This document shows, one piece after another, positions 9,446-19,187 of a stretch of DNA of 64,000 nt. Position 1 is the first letter of the stretch. Every line of letters begins with the position of its first letter. Source of the stretch: Polynucleobacter necessarius (GTDB lineage: Bacteria > Pseudomonadota > Gammaproteobacteria > Burkholderiales > Burkholderiaceae). The DNA lies in NCBI RefSeq assembly GCF_900095205.1, contig NZ_LT606951.1, positions 992,001 through 1,056,000 on the forward strand, given 5' to 3'. The notes beneath the pieces were generated by a model. The model searched no databases. It was not told the origin of the DNA and worked only from the letters and a program-made list of their open reading frames with translations. A program made the position numbers and the translations under genes.

Positions 9446-10443
9446 CTAATTTAGCGCTGATGGGAAGAATGGGACTTTTTTGCTTATAAAAACGAGTTCT
9501 AGAACCCTTCCACTTGATTCCTGTGAGCGAATTCGCCTAGGAAGCCACTCAAGATCTTTTGCAAGCCATAAGTCTACCTTGGGCGCTTAAAGGGTCATTT
9601 TCACGTTGCATTTAAAGCGTAATGACGATTTACTGTCCTCCCAAGACTTGGTATGTCCTCGGATACTGTCTCGCCATAACTCTTAAATTGCCATATTTCT
9701 AGCGTGTTGTAGTCAACAACGGGTATGCCGTGAATGCTTCCAGCCTCATCTATTTTGCTATCCCCATTTATAACAATGACGCCAGTTGAAATATGAGACT
9801 AAGGCGATCCTGGGTTCCCTTGGAGTGGAAGTCGGGCTTCTCAGAAAAGAACATCTGCCCCTCCCCCTTTTTTCATTGCGATTAAATCTAGAATAGCGAG
9901 GCGGCTCTTAGCACCTCTTTGTGACCAATAAATAGTCGGAGCAATTCCATAAGCATCTACCGATTCCCCTAGATTCAAAAACAAATGGGCCAATAAGTGC
10001 GTATGGAATATTCACATAAAGCCGATAGCTATTACCATCATTAATCCAATCTATTTCGCCAGTCTGATACTTTTGGCCATCCACATAAGAATCGTAATAA
10101 ATGATCCCAGACTCGGGTAATTTAAATGCAACACCAGTTTGATTATTTAGGCCGCCCTGCTGACCAACTTCATCAGCAATCGGACCTAGACTTTCTCCTG
10201 CGAATTGTTTTTCTTTAATAATCCTTTTCTTATTTGTTTTTGCAACCTGAATTTTTTGGGAGGCTCCAACTTCAGCTCAGTCTTGATGATGAGGTCTTCA
10301 GGAATGGGTTGAGAAATACCAAATGAAAGTAGCGGTATGCCCAAAAACAATATGAAATGGCCTACAACTGAAATCGCTAAGGCAATCAGAATAATTCGTA
10401 GGGATTTTAATCTAGGCGTATTTGGAAAAATACGCTGCCACAA
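9446..10443 (-). pseudogene. DUF3108 domain protein with N-terminal membrane anchor, heavily frameshifted
   Basis: Reading from ATG 10443, a membrane anchor (RIILIALAISVVGHFILFLG) is followed by a charged Pro/Lys stretch, ending in a premature stop at 10186. In other frames follow the parts typical of DUF3108 envelope proteins: SGIIYYDSYVDGQKY (about 10080), GIAPTIYWSQRGA (about 9940), GTQDRLSLIFQLASLL (about 9810), DYNTLEIWQF (about 9710) and VDLWLAKDLEWLPRRIRSQE (about 9560). At least five frame changes are needed. The function of DUF3108 is not known. One of the most degraded genes of the window; it converges on the channel relic. Confidence 0.75.
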
Positions 10444-10451
10444 CGTCAGAC

Positions 10452-11021
10452 TCAGAGTTGCCTCTCTAGAAGGCGACTATTTTTAGGGAGATTAGCAGCA
10501 AGAAAATCCATCTGATCGGCTAATATATTTCGACCCTTAAGTATCATATCCTCATAAAGACTTGGAAGATATGGCGTATATAACACGCCCATACCTGCCT
10601 GCTCAGGGGTGCGATTCCCCTTTCGCTGGTTACACGGCCTGCAAGATATAACCAAGTTCATCCAACTATATTTACCGCCTCGGCTATTGGGGATGATGTG
10701 CTCAGCTTCCGCCTGGTTTTCATGAACTACATCGCCGCAATAAGCACACAAACCACGATCACGTTTGTAAAGTTTATGTTTTGTAATGACGGGTACGACA
10801 TCAAAAAGATTAATTTTCGAGCTACCATTCACGGCAATAATGGAGTGAAGTTCAATAATGGATTGCGTACCAGTAGCACGAGAAATACCACCACGCATCT
10901 GGAGGATAGGATCACCTAGAGTCCACAAAACACTGCTATCGGCATATTGTTTAGTGGCTTCTTCAGCGTTAACCCAGCCCTGGGGAATTCCACCAGCGTC
11001 TAATTTCAAGATGCTCAGCAC
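10452..11021 (-). CDS. HNH endonuclease family protein
   Basis: The product of 189 residues holds a classical HNH core: LCAYCGDVVHENQAEAEHII (residues about 92-111), SRGGKYSWMNLVISCRPCN and KGNRTPEQAG, i.e. two CxxC-type zinc pairs and the EHIIP motif. This is the stand-alone type common near the start of betaproteobacterial chromosomes, predicted to cut DNA; the biological target is unknown. It reads cleanly from ATG 11021 with a ribosome site (AGGAGA) upstream. It stands 8 bp upstream of the broken DUF3108 gene. Confidence 0.88.
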   Translation of the reverse strand: MLSILKLDAGGIPQGWVNAEEATKQYADSSVLWTLGDPILQMRGGISRATGTQSIIELHSIIAVNGSSKINLFDVVPVITKHKLYKRDRGLCAYCGDVVHENQAEAEHIIPNSRGGKYSWMNLVISCRPCNQRKGNRTPEQAGMGVLYTPYLPSLYEDMILKGRNILADQMDFLAANLPKNSRLLERQL

Positions 11022-11102
11022 AAACTCTCCTTTCTAGACACCCACAAGCATGGGGATATCATAAGGATAATCTTACAGAATTAGTGTGAGTCAATCAATC
11101 CA

Positions 11103-11690
11103 CTATTCGGAAATGAACTTGAGGATCTGGGGCAAATGCTCTGGGTAATCCGCAATACCGTGATCGCTCCCCTCAAGAACCAACTGCTGGGCTCCCCGAT
11201 AAAAATCAACCATCTCACGCCAATCAAGCAACTCATCACCCTTTGCCGCAATAAGAAAGTAACGAGTAGGATTGCTAATCCTTTCTACTTGAAGCGCTGT
11301 TAATTCATTAATATGCTCTGGACGAAAGTCATAAGGCTCGTTTGTGTCGTATGAAGTCAGCATCCCAACATGAGCGGCCAATTCTCTAGGCGCCCTTACC
11401 GCCGGATTCAGAATGACTGCTTTGCAGCTATATTTCTCAGCAAGATAATTTGCATAATATCCACCCAGGGATGATCCAAGCACAATGAGTTGATCATATT
11501 TAGATTCTTGAATATGTTTCTCAACCATCTGCATGCTAGCCTTAGGAGAAGCTAACAACTGCGGACAATACCATTCGAAATGATATTCTCCTGATGACAT
11601 CTTTTGAATAGCATCTCCGGTAATGATCGCTTTGCTAGAGCGCGGTGATGAACGAAAGCCGTGAAGATAAACGATTAATGTAGTTGTCAT
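11103..11690 (-). CDS. YqiA-like alpha/beta-hydrolase esterase
   Basis: The protein opens with LIVYLHGFRSSPRSSKA, the oxyanion-hole and N-terminal region of the YqiA/UPF0227 esterase family. The nucleophile serine sits in VLGSSLGGYYA near residue 78, the acid in AAKGDELLDW near 155, and the histidine in EGSDHGIADYP near 180, so the catalytic triad is complete. The 195-residue length is normal. The physiological substrate is unknown; family members hydrolyse short acyl esters. Intact, with ATG at 11690. Confidence 0.85.
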   Translation of the reverse strand: MTTTLIVYLHGFRSSPRSSKAIITGDAIQKMSSGEYHFEWYCPQLLASPKASMQMVEKHIQESKYDQLIVLGSSLGGYYANYLAEKYSCKAVILNPAVRAPRELAAHVGMLTSYDTNEPYDFRPEHINELTALQVERISNPTRYFLIAAKGDELLDWREMVDFYRGAQQLVLEGSDHGIADYPEHLPQILKFISE

Positions 11691-11855
11691 TATTTAGCTG
11701 ACTCAGTGTTTGGACCACTTCCCTAAGGGAGCTGTAGCCTCTACGCATGATCTTATCAAAAGAAATTCTTGGATACTATTAATAAGCCAATTAAGCTTAA
11801 AGTGATAAAAGTGGGCTAAGATTATTATTGACAGCATTTATATACAAGGAAAATT

Positions 11856-12457
11856 ATGAATACAAAATATGCACAAATTGCGATGATTGTTGCAACCATT
11901 TTTGCTGGGTCTACAGCTGTTTATGCCCAAGCACTGGCAGCAGGTGCAGCTAAGCCAGTTGTTATTGACGCAGCTGTCACAGACAATCGCTATTAGTTTT
12001 ATGAAGGTGAAGTGGTTAAGGTAGATAAAAAGACTCGCACCATTGCCTTTAAGAATAAAGATGGAGAATCCAAATTCGTTGCTGGGCCGGAAATTACTAA
12101 TTTTGCGCAGATCAAAAAAGGCGATCGTGTAAATGTGAATTATGAGTTAGCGGTAGCTATTGATTTGATCAAAACCAAAAGTGATGGCATTCGCTCTAAG
12201 GTAGAAACTAATACCGTTACAAAATCAAAAGCCGATGAGAAGCTTGCTGAAAAAATCTCAAACCAAACGACTATCATCGCAGATATTGTTGAGGTGAACC
12301 GTGAGAAAAAACTAGTTTCAGTAAAGGACCAAGTGGAAAAATCACGACAGTGACTGTAAAAAGCCCCGCTTTGCTTGCTGACGTTAATGTAGGCGAACAA
12401 GTCAAGATCATTTACTACAACGCTATGGCTGCTTCCATTACCACGCCGAAGAAGTAA
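11856..12457 (+). pseudogene. Exported protein of unknown function, nonsense codon and frameshift
   Basis: ATG 11856, preceded by AAGGA, begins a clear signal peptide (ATIFAGSTAVYAQA). After 46 codons an in-frame TAG at 11995 interrupts the frame. Reading continues in the same frame with KVDKKTRTIAFKNKDGESK and KKGDRVNVNYELAVAIDLI, then a one-base shift near 12335 moves to the frame with TTVTVKSPALLADVNVGEQV, ending at 12457. The two similar halves (a strand-rich block ending in GDRVNVNYE and one ending in GEQVKIIYYN) suggest a duplicated small beta-barrel domain. I do not recognise a named family. Confidence 0.7.
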
Positions 12458-12465
12458 CTTATATC

Positions 12466-12828
12466 TTGATTCAAATATTATTAGCACTTCAGGTGACAGC
12501 ATCGGCGCTGTATTACTTGACTGCCCCGTTTCACCTGAGTGCGCTAATAATTATTTTTTGGCTAGTAAACTCCTTTAGCTGCCTATTGCTACTGAGGAAT
12601 CATCGCTATTTGTCTTTTGATGAGTTATCCCCCTACTTAAAACACTATCGTTTGGCGTTTACGGCTTCTCTAGTGATCTCTGAGATACTGACTAACTTTA
12701 TATCCGATTCTTATGCGTCCGATAACCTTCATACTTTTATAAGCGATAGCGAAGTTTTGCTCACCGGAATTACTGTTGGTGTTCTGTGGCATTATGAAAT
12801 GACAAAGAAATTCGTAAAGCTATTTTGA
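12466..12828 (+). CDS. Small membrane protein of unknown function
   Basis: An open frame of 120 codons starts at TTG 12466; there is no ATG nearby, so the true start is uncertain. Three or four hydrophobic segments are visible (QILLALQVTASALYYL, ALIIIFWLVNSFSCLLLL, a weaker one near residue 70, and VLLTGITVGVLW near 97-108), predicting an inner membrane protein. I recognise no family. It follows the broken exported-protein gene by 8 bp and ends 2 bp before the end of the convergent ketosynthase relic. It may be an intact gene or a surviving fragment. Confidence 0.5.
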   Translation: MIQILLALQVTASALYYLTAPFHLSALIIIFWLVNSFSCLLLLRNHRYLSFDELSPYLKHYRLAFTASLVISEILTNFISDSYASDNLHTFISDSEVLLTGITVGVLWHYEMTKKFVKLF

Positions 12829-12830
12829 GT

Positions 12831-14091
12831 TTATGGAACTTTTGAGACCAAGATCGATGCGCTAGATCAGCCAAATGCAAATGAGTTACTTATCGCTACA
12901 GGCATAGCCATATCAATAGATTCAAGCGGCAAATAATTTAAATCGCATTCCGGATCCGGAATTTCTAAATATGCAGTGCCAGGCGCAATGTTATTTTCTA
13001 ATGCTTGAATTGTGATAACCAACTCTAACGCACCAGCTGCGCCAAGAGTATGGCCATGAATAGCCTCAGTCGAACTTATTAAAGTACTTTAGCAGCATCT
13101 AACCCAAAGGCCGTCTTAATTTGAATTTGTCTCTGCTACATCACCTACACCCGTGGCAGTTCCATGCGCATTAATGTAAACAACTTGATTGAGGTTAATT
13201 CTTGCCTCTGCCATGCAGGCTAACATTGCTTTAGTCTGACCTAATGAATCAGGCCTGGTGATATGAAGGGCATCCGTAGTGGCGCCATAACCAATAGTTT
13301 TACCAAGAATATTGGCGCCTCTTTTTAGATGCGCTTTCTAAGGACTCCAAGACTAAGGCTGCAGTATCCTCCCCCAAAACAAAACCAGTCCTGTTTTTAG
13401 AAAAAGGCTTGCAGGAGCCTGCAATATTATCTTCATCAGGGGTGGCCAAGGTTCTTAGAGTCTCCCACGCTTTAATTGGGCCAGCATTAAAAAGAGATTC
13501 TGTTCCGCCGCCAGCAATTGCCCTATCGCAAAAACCATATTTAATACTTCTAAAAGCCTCTCCAATGGCATGGGCTTGATGAGGCGCATGCCGTTGAGTA
13601 GGTCCCCCATCGATGGGCCTTTAAAGCCCGTTTGAATAGCCAGTAATCCAGCAGAACCATTGGCCATAACACCAATAATAGTAAAGGGACGAGCACGTTG
13701 CTTACCATTTAGAAAAATTTCTTGATAAGCACTATCGAGGGTATTAGAGCCACCAAAACCAGTTCCCCAGAAAATACCGCTTCGGTCTAAACCTAGATCG
13801 TTTAATTCATTTAATCCTGATTGCTGCAAAGCTTCATTTGCTGCCAACCATGACAAGTGAGCAGTTCGATCAAACATACTCAGCGAATTTGCATCTAAAT
13901 TAAATGAAAGATCTTCTTTGATGAGTGATGCACATGGAAGATCTACTGGTATCGCGGTTGATTTGGTAAAAGTAGTAATACCTGAAGAGCAATCTACCGC
14001 CTTTTGAAACTGTGCTTGAGTACCAACACCAAGCCCTGAAACTGCGCCAAAGGCCTGTAATAACAACCCTACGTTCGCCACCTGTAATCAA
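12831..14091 (-). pseudogene. Beta-ketoacyl-ACP synthase (FabF-like), multiply broken
   Basis: FabF-type ketosynthases condense acyl chains on an acyl carrier protein. The pieces occur in order across changing frames: GAVSGLGVGTQAQF (about 14050), MFDRTAHLSWLAANEAL, IFWGTGFGGSNTLD, the active-site block TYSTACASSS (about 13600, out of frame with the preceding part), NAHGTATGVGD (about 13160, first catalytic His) and IHGHTLGAAGALE (about 13050, second His). Breaks lie near 14052, 13605, 13440, 13330 and 13110-13080. An in-frame TGA near 12865 replaces a glycine of the C-terminal SFAFGG motif. It overlaps the stop of the ACP gene, so it was part of one lipid operon. Confidence 0.85.
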
Positions 14092-14324
14092 TTAATAGGC
14101 TTTGCAGCATCAAGCAAAGCAGCAACCTCACCCAGGGTATCTACTTTTGCATCTTCATTTGGAATGCGAACCTTAAAGTGATCCTCGAGATCAAAAATCA
14201 GCTCAATTTTTCCCGGCGAGTCAATGCCAAGACTTTCTAAAGTGGTCTCCGGACCTAGTTCATCAATATTCTTGTCGAACTTTTGTGAAACCAGCTCAAT
14301 AAGTGTATTAAGGGTATTAGACAT
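14088..14324 (-). CDS. Acyl carrier protein of the decayed lipid cluster
   Basis: A 78-residue acyl carrier protein. The phosphopantetheine serine lies in LESLGIDSPGKIELIFDLED at about residue 37, and helix III ends with LGEVAALLDA. The residue after the serine is proline; nearly all carrier proteins have leucine there (DSL). One CTG-to-CCG change would explain this, so the protein may already be damaged although the frame is open. This is not the housekeeping acpP, which sits with fabD/fabG/fabF in this group. It is flanked by a broken membrane protein gene and a broken ketosynthase, both overlapping it. Confidence 0.8.
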   Translation of the reverse strand: MSNTLNTLIELVSQKFDKNIDELGPETTLESLGIDSPGKIELIFDLEDHFKVRIPNEDAKVDTLGEVAALLDAAKPIN

Positions 14325-14769
14325 GATGTTTTCTCTTAAGTTCCTGCAAAAGCTGGTTATCCCTTTGTAACAATATTAAATATCGAGGCTCTGAAACAAG
14401 TAACAACAATTTAAATTTGAAGCGCTCTCTTTGTACAAGCTCAATCAAAATGATTGCAACGCAACACTACCAAAAAATAGATTTAGCAAATAACGCTCTA
14501 TGTTATTGGTAGAGAAAATAAATTCACCGAATGGACGTACAAAGAAGTAATTAGCAAAAATACTAGTAAAAATAATAAAATAGTTGCCGGACGATAGCCA
14601 AAAAAGTTGCAACTATAAAATAAAATTTATAGGAATACGCACCATAAAAATCACTACCCAAATTGAACATCATGAAAGTTATCACTACAAATACAAATGA
14701 TGTGCACGACCATGCAAACACATTCAACGTGCTATGCGATGACCAATTTTTGGCGTTTCTAATAAGCAT
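14317..14769 (-). pseudogene. Membrane protein relic resembling a DUF4118-type sensor region
   Basis: From ATG 14769 two hydrophobic segments are read (FVFVVITFMMFNLG and YSYKFYFIVATFL), then the frame breaks near 14585. A second frame gives TSIFANYFFVRPFGEFIFST, which resembles the third and fourth helices of KdpD-like DUF4118 membrane domains. After a shift near 14445 the last part is FKLLLLVSEPRYLILLQRDN and a basic end, with stop at 14317 overlapping the ACP start by 8 bp. The family call is a pattern-based guess; overlap with the carrier-protein gene shows it was the first gene of that operon. Confidence 0.5.
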
Positions 14770-14798
14770 GCCTGCTGTCTCTAATGGGTCTACAATTG

Positions 14799-15574
14799 AT
14801 GGTCATGGATGACCTTTTACAGAGTAATGATATCAAACCGATGGTCGTGCTTTTTCATGGCCTTTCATCACATCGCCACTTGAATTTAATTTTTTAAGCT
14901 CTCAACTTACATCTGCAGGATATCGGGTTAGCGCCCCAAGCATTGAGGGTTATAGCTTTGGGGGTAATGCTAGTAACTGGAAGTACTGGGTCAATGAAGC
15001 GGTAAATCACGTCAGAGCACTCCAGGAGACTGAGTCCTTGCCAATAAGCCTCGGCGGAATATCTCTTGGCTCAACGCTGGCTTTGGCTGTTGCAGCAGAA
15101 CTCTAGGTGTGTTAGCCCTTTCCACTACCCTCAAATACAATGGTTGGGCCGCCCCATGGTATCATACCCCCTCATACCTTTAGGAATGGCGCTAGGGCTT
15201 GGGGATCATTTCAAGCATAAGGAAAAGACCCTTTTGGCATTAAAAATCACCAAATCAGAGCATACATCAAAAGAGTGCTCTCCAGTCAAGATACTTCTGC
15301 TGTTAGAGGGCTATATACGTCCCTCCGGCATATGCATGAGGACAATAAGTTGTGCAAGCACGTCATCGAAAATCTATCATCTGTGAGCTCGTCGATCTTG
15401 AGCTATCACATGATTACTGTAGATAATGAGCGAGAAACAGTTACTGCAGAAACCCAAAGTTTTTTAGACTTAATATATGAGAAAATCCAGCCTACACCCG
15501 CAGAAGAAAAAGTCCTAGCTCCAGAATTGCAACGATTTTTACGTAACCTGAATCGAATTGACGATAGCATCTAA
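14799..15574 (+). pseudogene. Alpha/beta-hydrolase (lysophospholipase/esterase-like), broken
   Basis: MVVLFHGLSS (about 14845) is the oxyanion strand of an alpha/beta-hydrolase. Then, in other frames, come LTSAGYRVSAPSIEGYSFGG and the nucleophile elbow GGISLGSTLALAVAAEL (about 15060). A shift near 15100 leads to GVLALSTTLKYNGWAAPWYH. From about 15275 the last 100 codons are open, with YHMITVDNERETVTAETQSF carrying the catalytic histidine. SSSIL joins SYHMITVDN directly, although a ~30-residue loop carrying the catalytic aspartate normally separates them, so an internal deletion is inferred. Divergent from the ACP/ketosynthase operon and followed by the desaturase relic. Confidence 0.75.
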
Positions 15575-15619
15575 AGCAATACGGGCATTTCTCCTTAATG
15601 GGTATTTGGGACCAATGAA

Positions 15620-16341
15620 TTGAATCCAATTCTCCTTTACATCATCTCACCGCTTATATTGCTGGCGCTCGGCTTTTGGGAGAGAATGCACCCCCTTTAT
15701 CAATACCAAGCTGATGGATCTTGGTGCTTGAGACTATTCATCTATGCAGAACTTGGGTTGATTACCACCGCTTTAGTAGGTTTTATTATTGCCCCTATAT
15801 CAATGAATCAAGCGCCCCATCAAAGTACCGGAACTCCCTACCCAACTGGATTAGTGGGCTTGCTGCTTATTTTTTAATCACTTTTTGTCTACTGATGGCA
15901 TCGCTATCGTCACCATAGTAATTTTGTCTGGAAAGTATTTCACCAAGTTCATCACAGCACCCATAAATTACAAGCAGTTACTGCCTTGTATGCCCACCCT
16001 TCAGACTTCGGGGCCAACTTGCTGATAATCAATTTAGTTTGCTATGGACTATTGGGCTCAATATTGAATCTGCAGCTTGGGCTACTTTATGAGTATCCGT
16101 GTTTGAGTATTGGGAACACACCAACATGCGCACGCCTCACTGGCTAGGCTACTTAATAGTTCGCTCAGAAATGCATCGAATACATCACGAACGCGATCGT
16201 CATAGCAATAACTATGGGCTACCAGTATGGGACTTAATTTTTGGCACCTATGAAAATTCAGATCGCGAAGTGGAGTGTGGTTTTGTCCCTGAAAAAGAGA
16301 ATCAAATAAGCGACATGCTCGCCTGTAAGCGGGTTGAATAA
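15620..16341 (+). pseudogene. Sterol desaturase / fatty acid hydroxylase family protein, frameshifted
   Basis: Members are membrane di-iron hydroxylases. The first 75 codons from about ATG 15620 hold two membrane helices. After a break near 15850, histidine boxes appear in another frame: HRYRHHSNFVWKVFHQVHHS (about 15895-15955), then TALYAHPSDFGANLL. After another break near 16050 the last part FEYWEHTNMRTPHWLGYL and MHRIHHERDRHSNNYG reads to TAA at 16341. All three His boxes of the family can be found, but not in one frame. Together with the ketosynthase, ACP and hydrolase it suggests a lost pathway for a modified lipid. Confidence 0.82.
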
Positions 16342-16371
16342 AAAAGCCCCCAAGTTATGGGGGCTTTTTAT
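16341..16371. terminator. Bidirectional Rho-independent terminator
   Basis: A perfect 6-bp GC stem (GCCCCC/GGGGGC, loop AAGTTAT) is extended by A5 on the left and T5 on the right, so it can stop transcription from both sides: the desaturase relic on the plus strand and the tRNA cluster on the minus strand. Confidence 0.9.
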
Positions 16372-16377
16372 TTGTCT

Positions 16378-16454
16378 TGGCGGAACGGACGGGACTCGAA
16401 CCCGCGACCCTCGGCGTGACAGGCCGACATTCTAACCAACTGAACTACCGCTCC
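16378..16454 (-). tRNA. tRNA-Asp (GTC)
   Basis: Reverse complement folds into a full cloverleaf with a 7-bp acceptor stem (GGAGCGG), T-loop GGGTTCGAGTCCC, anticodon loop CTGTCAC (anticodon GTC) and an encoded CCA. 77 nt. First in order of three closely spaced tRNA genes downstream of gltX. Confidence 0.97.
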
Positions 16455-16505
16455 AAATACATCGAGAAAACAACATCATACAGCTTTACAACTACCAGAA
16501 GAAAC

Positions 16506-16581
16506 TGGCGTCCCCAGGGGGATTCGAACCCCCGTACTCACCGTGAAAGGGTGATGTCCTAGGCCTCTAGACGATGGGGAC
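16506..16581 (-). tRNA. tRNA-Glu (TTC)
   Basis: Reverse complement begins GTCCCCATCGTCTAGAGG, carries anticodon loop CTTTCAC (anticodon TTC), T-arm GGGGGTTCGAATCCCCC and encoded CCA. 76 nt. It lies close to its own synthetase gene gltX, about 190 bp upstream of it in chromosome coordinates but downstream in transcription. Confidence 0.97.
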
Positions 16582-16613
16582 CTAGACTACAACTTACGGC
16601 TATTTTAAATGCT

Positions 16614-16689
<76 letters not shown>

Positions 16690-16767
16690 TAAATCTCGCT
16701 ATAAAACTACAAGACACTTAAAACAATCCAGGATTTTATCCTATTTTTGTGCGGGTGCACAAATTCT

Positions 16768-18165
16768 CTACAGGATTGCCTTGGAGAGCCTGCTGATAAC
16801 CTCCTCTTTGCCCAAGACCACCAACACCGAGTCTATTGCTGGGGTTCGCGTAGTAGCAAATAATGCGTATCTAACAGGCATTGCCAAGGCTGGCATTTTG
16901 ATTTGATGTTTGGCCAATAAGTCCTTGAAAATTGCAGCATAAGTAGCTTTGGATGACTCTGCCACGGAGACTGCATCAACCAAATCTTTTAATGCCGGCA
17001 CAATGGCCTCAGGAATATTTTCCTTTATCTGCTCAGCACTCAAATTGGGTGCCGGCAAATAGAAAAGCTTTGCCCCTTCAGCAATTTCAATCAAGGTATT
17101 AGCGCGGTCTTTCAATAAAGCTACAACCTGAACAAAATCTGGACCACGCTCTGTATCAATGCCAAGTTCATGAGCAAATGGTTTAGTGGCTAACGCCAAC
17201 TGAACTGGGTCTGCATTTTGTATATATTGATGGTTTAACCAAAGTAGTTTTTCTGGGTTATGTTGTGCTGGTGAACGACCTAAACTCTCCAAATCAAACC
17301 AATCTACAAATTGCTCTTTGGTAAATACTTCAGCATCACCATGAGACCAACCTAAACGAGCAAGATAATTCAGAATAGCTTCTGGAAGGTATCCTGCTTT
17401 TTGATAATCTCTGACGCTCATAGCCCCATTACGTTTACTCATTTTCTCACTAGCATCGTTTAAAACTGTTGGTAAATGGGCATATATAGGGGGCGTTCCC
17501 CTCAGGGCTTGCATGATATTAATTTGTCTTGGCGTGTTATTGACATGATCATCGCCTCTAATAACATGGGTGATTTTCATATCGAGATCATCTACAACCA
17601 CACAGAAGTTGTAGGTAGGAGTTCCATCCGGCCTAGCAATCACCAAATCATCCAACTCATCATTGCTGATTTCTATTTGACCTTTCACGGCATCATTCCA
17701 AATTACAGACCCACCAATTGGATTCTTAAACCGAATCACTGGATTTACACCTTGAGGGATGGGCGGCAATGTTTTGCCAGGCTCAGGCCTCCACAAGCCG
17801 TTGTAACGGGGCTTTTCTTTATTCGCCATTTGCTGATCACGTAGACGATTGAGTTCATCCTCACTCATAAAGCATGGATAAGCCAAACCAGAATCAAGCA
17901 TTTGCTTAATGACCTCGCGATATCGATCAATGCGTTGCATCTGATAAATAGGCCCTTCGTCTAAATCTAGACCTAGCCACGACATTCCTTCAATAATGAC
18001 ATCAACCGCCTCCTGTGTGGAGCGCTCCAGATCAGTATCCTCTATTCGGAGGATGAAGTCACCCTTATTGTGGCGTGCAAAAGCCCATGGATAGAGGGCG
18101 CTGCGAAGATTTCCCAAATGGATAAAGCCCGTGGGACTAGGGGCGAAGCGTGTACGAATTTGCAT
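16768..18165 (-). CDS. gltX: Glutamate--tRNA ligase
   Basis: A class I aminoacyl-tRNA synthetase charging tRNA-Glu. The HIGH motif appears as [19 protein letters not shown] near residue 10, and [11 protein letters not shown] near residue 240. 465 residues is the normal length for the bacterial enzyme. ATG at 18165 directly precedes [10 protein letters not shown]. It is intact and lies upstream of the Ala, Glu and Asp tRNA genes on the same strand; read-through from gltX into the tRNAs is possible. Essential. Confidence 0.96.
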   Translation of the reverse strand: MQIRTRFAPSPTGFIHLGNLRSALYPWAFARHNKGDFILRIEDTDLERSTQEAVDVIIEGMSWLGLDLDEGPIYQMQRIDRYREVIKQMLDSGLAYPCFMSEDELNRLRDQQMANKEKPRYNGLWRPEPGKTLPPIPQGVNPVIRFKNPIGGSVIWNDAVKGQIEISNDELDDLVIARPDGTPTYNFCVVVDDLDMKITHVIRGDDHVNNTPRQINIMQALRGTPPIYAHLPTVLNDASEKMSKRNGAMSVRDYQKAGYLPEAILNYLARLGWSHGDAEVFTKEQFVDWFDLESLGRSPAQHNPEKLLWLNHQYIQNADPVQLALATKPFAHELGIDTERGPDFVQVVALLKDRANTLIEIAEGAKLFYLPAPNLSAEQIKENIPEAIVPALKDLVDAVSVAESSKATYAAIFKDLLAKHQIKMPALAMPVRYALFATTRTPAIDSVLVVLGKEEVISRLSKAIL

Positions 18166-18205
18166 AATTAAGATTATCTCAGGTCAGCCTTGAAATGACT
18201 AAAAC

Positions 18206-19183
18206 ATGAAAAAAGTGGATACTTTGGTTATGAATGAATTACTTGTATTTATGTGCGATGGAGCTCCAGTTCGCGGAGAAGTTGTCTCAATTGGTAGCGC
18301 TTGGCAGGCCGTTTTAGAGCGTCGGAACGAACCCCCCCCTGCCGTACGACGAATTTTAGGAGATTTTGTGTGGGGGCAGCTACCCTGTTGAGTGCAAGCT
18401 TAAGGTTTGATGGAGCCCTGATTATTCAAGCGCAGAGCAAGGGTCCTATTTAACTACTGGTAGTGGAATGCAAATCCGATTTGTCAATGCGGGCTACGGT
18501 CAAACTTTCAGTTGACCCTTCAGAAATTAGCCCTGACGCGATACTTGCGGATCTGCTTGATGTTTCTCAAAGCGGTAGGTTGGTCATCACCCTTGATCCC
18601 GCTGATAGGGAGCCTGGTCAAGCCCCGTATCAAGGCATAGTGGCACTGCAAGATCATCAAGGTGCTGTGGTGAAGCCTGTGAGCAGTGCAGCAGAAGCAA
18701 TTGCTCTATATTCAGAGCAGTTAGATACACGTATTTGGTTAGCTTCGAGCGATACACATGTTGGGGGCTTATTACTACAACGGCTACCAAATCAGATGGG
18801 CATGCCCATCTAGACCCTCAGACCGCCGCAGAGGGCTGGTCACGTATTCAGACGCTTGGAGAAACTATTACTAATGAAGAATTGTTAACACTACCGCCTG
18901 AGACTATATTAAGGCGCCTTTTTTAGAAGAGTCTAATGGTGTTCGAAGCTTTCCTGCCCACCCTATTTGCTTCTCCTGTCGTTGCTCACGCAATAAGGTA
19001 GCGGATACTTTGCGTATGCTGGGTGAAGAAGAAGTGCAAAGTATCCTTGCTGAACAAGGAGCAGTCGAAACTGTTTGTGATTTTTGTGCAAAACCTTATC
19101 GATTTGATGCAGTTGATTGCGTACAAGTGTTTAAAACAAATCTATTAAGCGATGCTACCCGTCCACCATCAAGCGGACATTAA
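18206..19183 (+). pseudogene. hslO: Redox-regulated chaperone Hsp33, frameshifted
   Basis: Hsp33 is a chaperone switched on by oxidation of a C-terminal zinc centre. In changing frames the order is CDGAPVRGEVVSIGSAWQAV (about 18255-18310), LRFDGALIIQAQSKGP (about 18400), MRATVKLSVDPSEISPDA (about 18490), a central part to 18780, DPQTAAEGWSRIQTLGET (about 18810), and the zinc-binding end CFSCRCSRNK with VCDFC (about 18970-19090). Breaks lie near 18380, 18450, 18700, 18800 and 18925. All parts are there, so decay is recent. It converges on ftsB with 4 bp between the stops. Confidence 0.9.
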
Positions 19184-19187
19184 ATAT

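Noticed and set aside
12466-12828. Reading the small membrane protein as the C-terminal continuation of the exported-protein relic
   Set aside because: The relic has its own natural end at 12457 and the hydrophobic profile is unrelated, so I list it as a separate gene.
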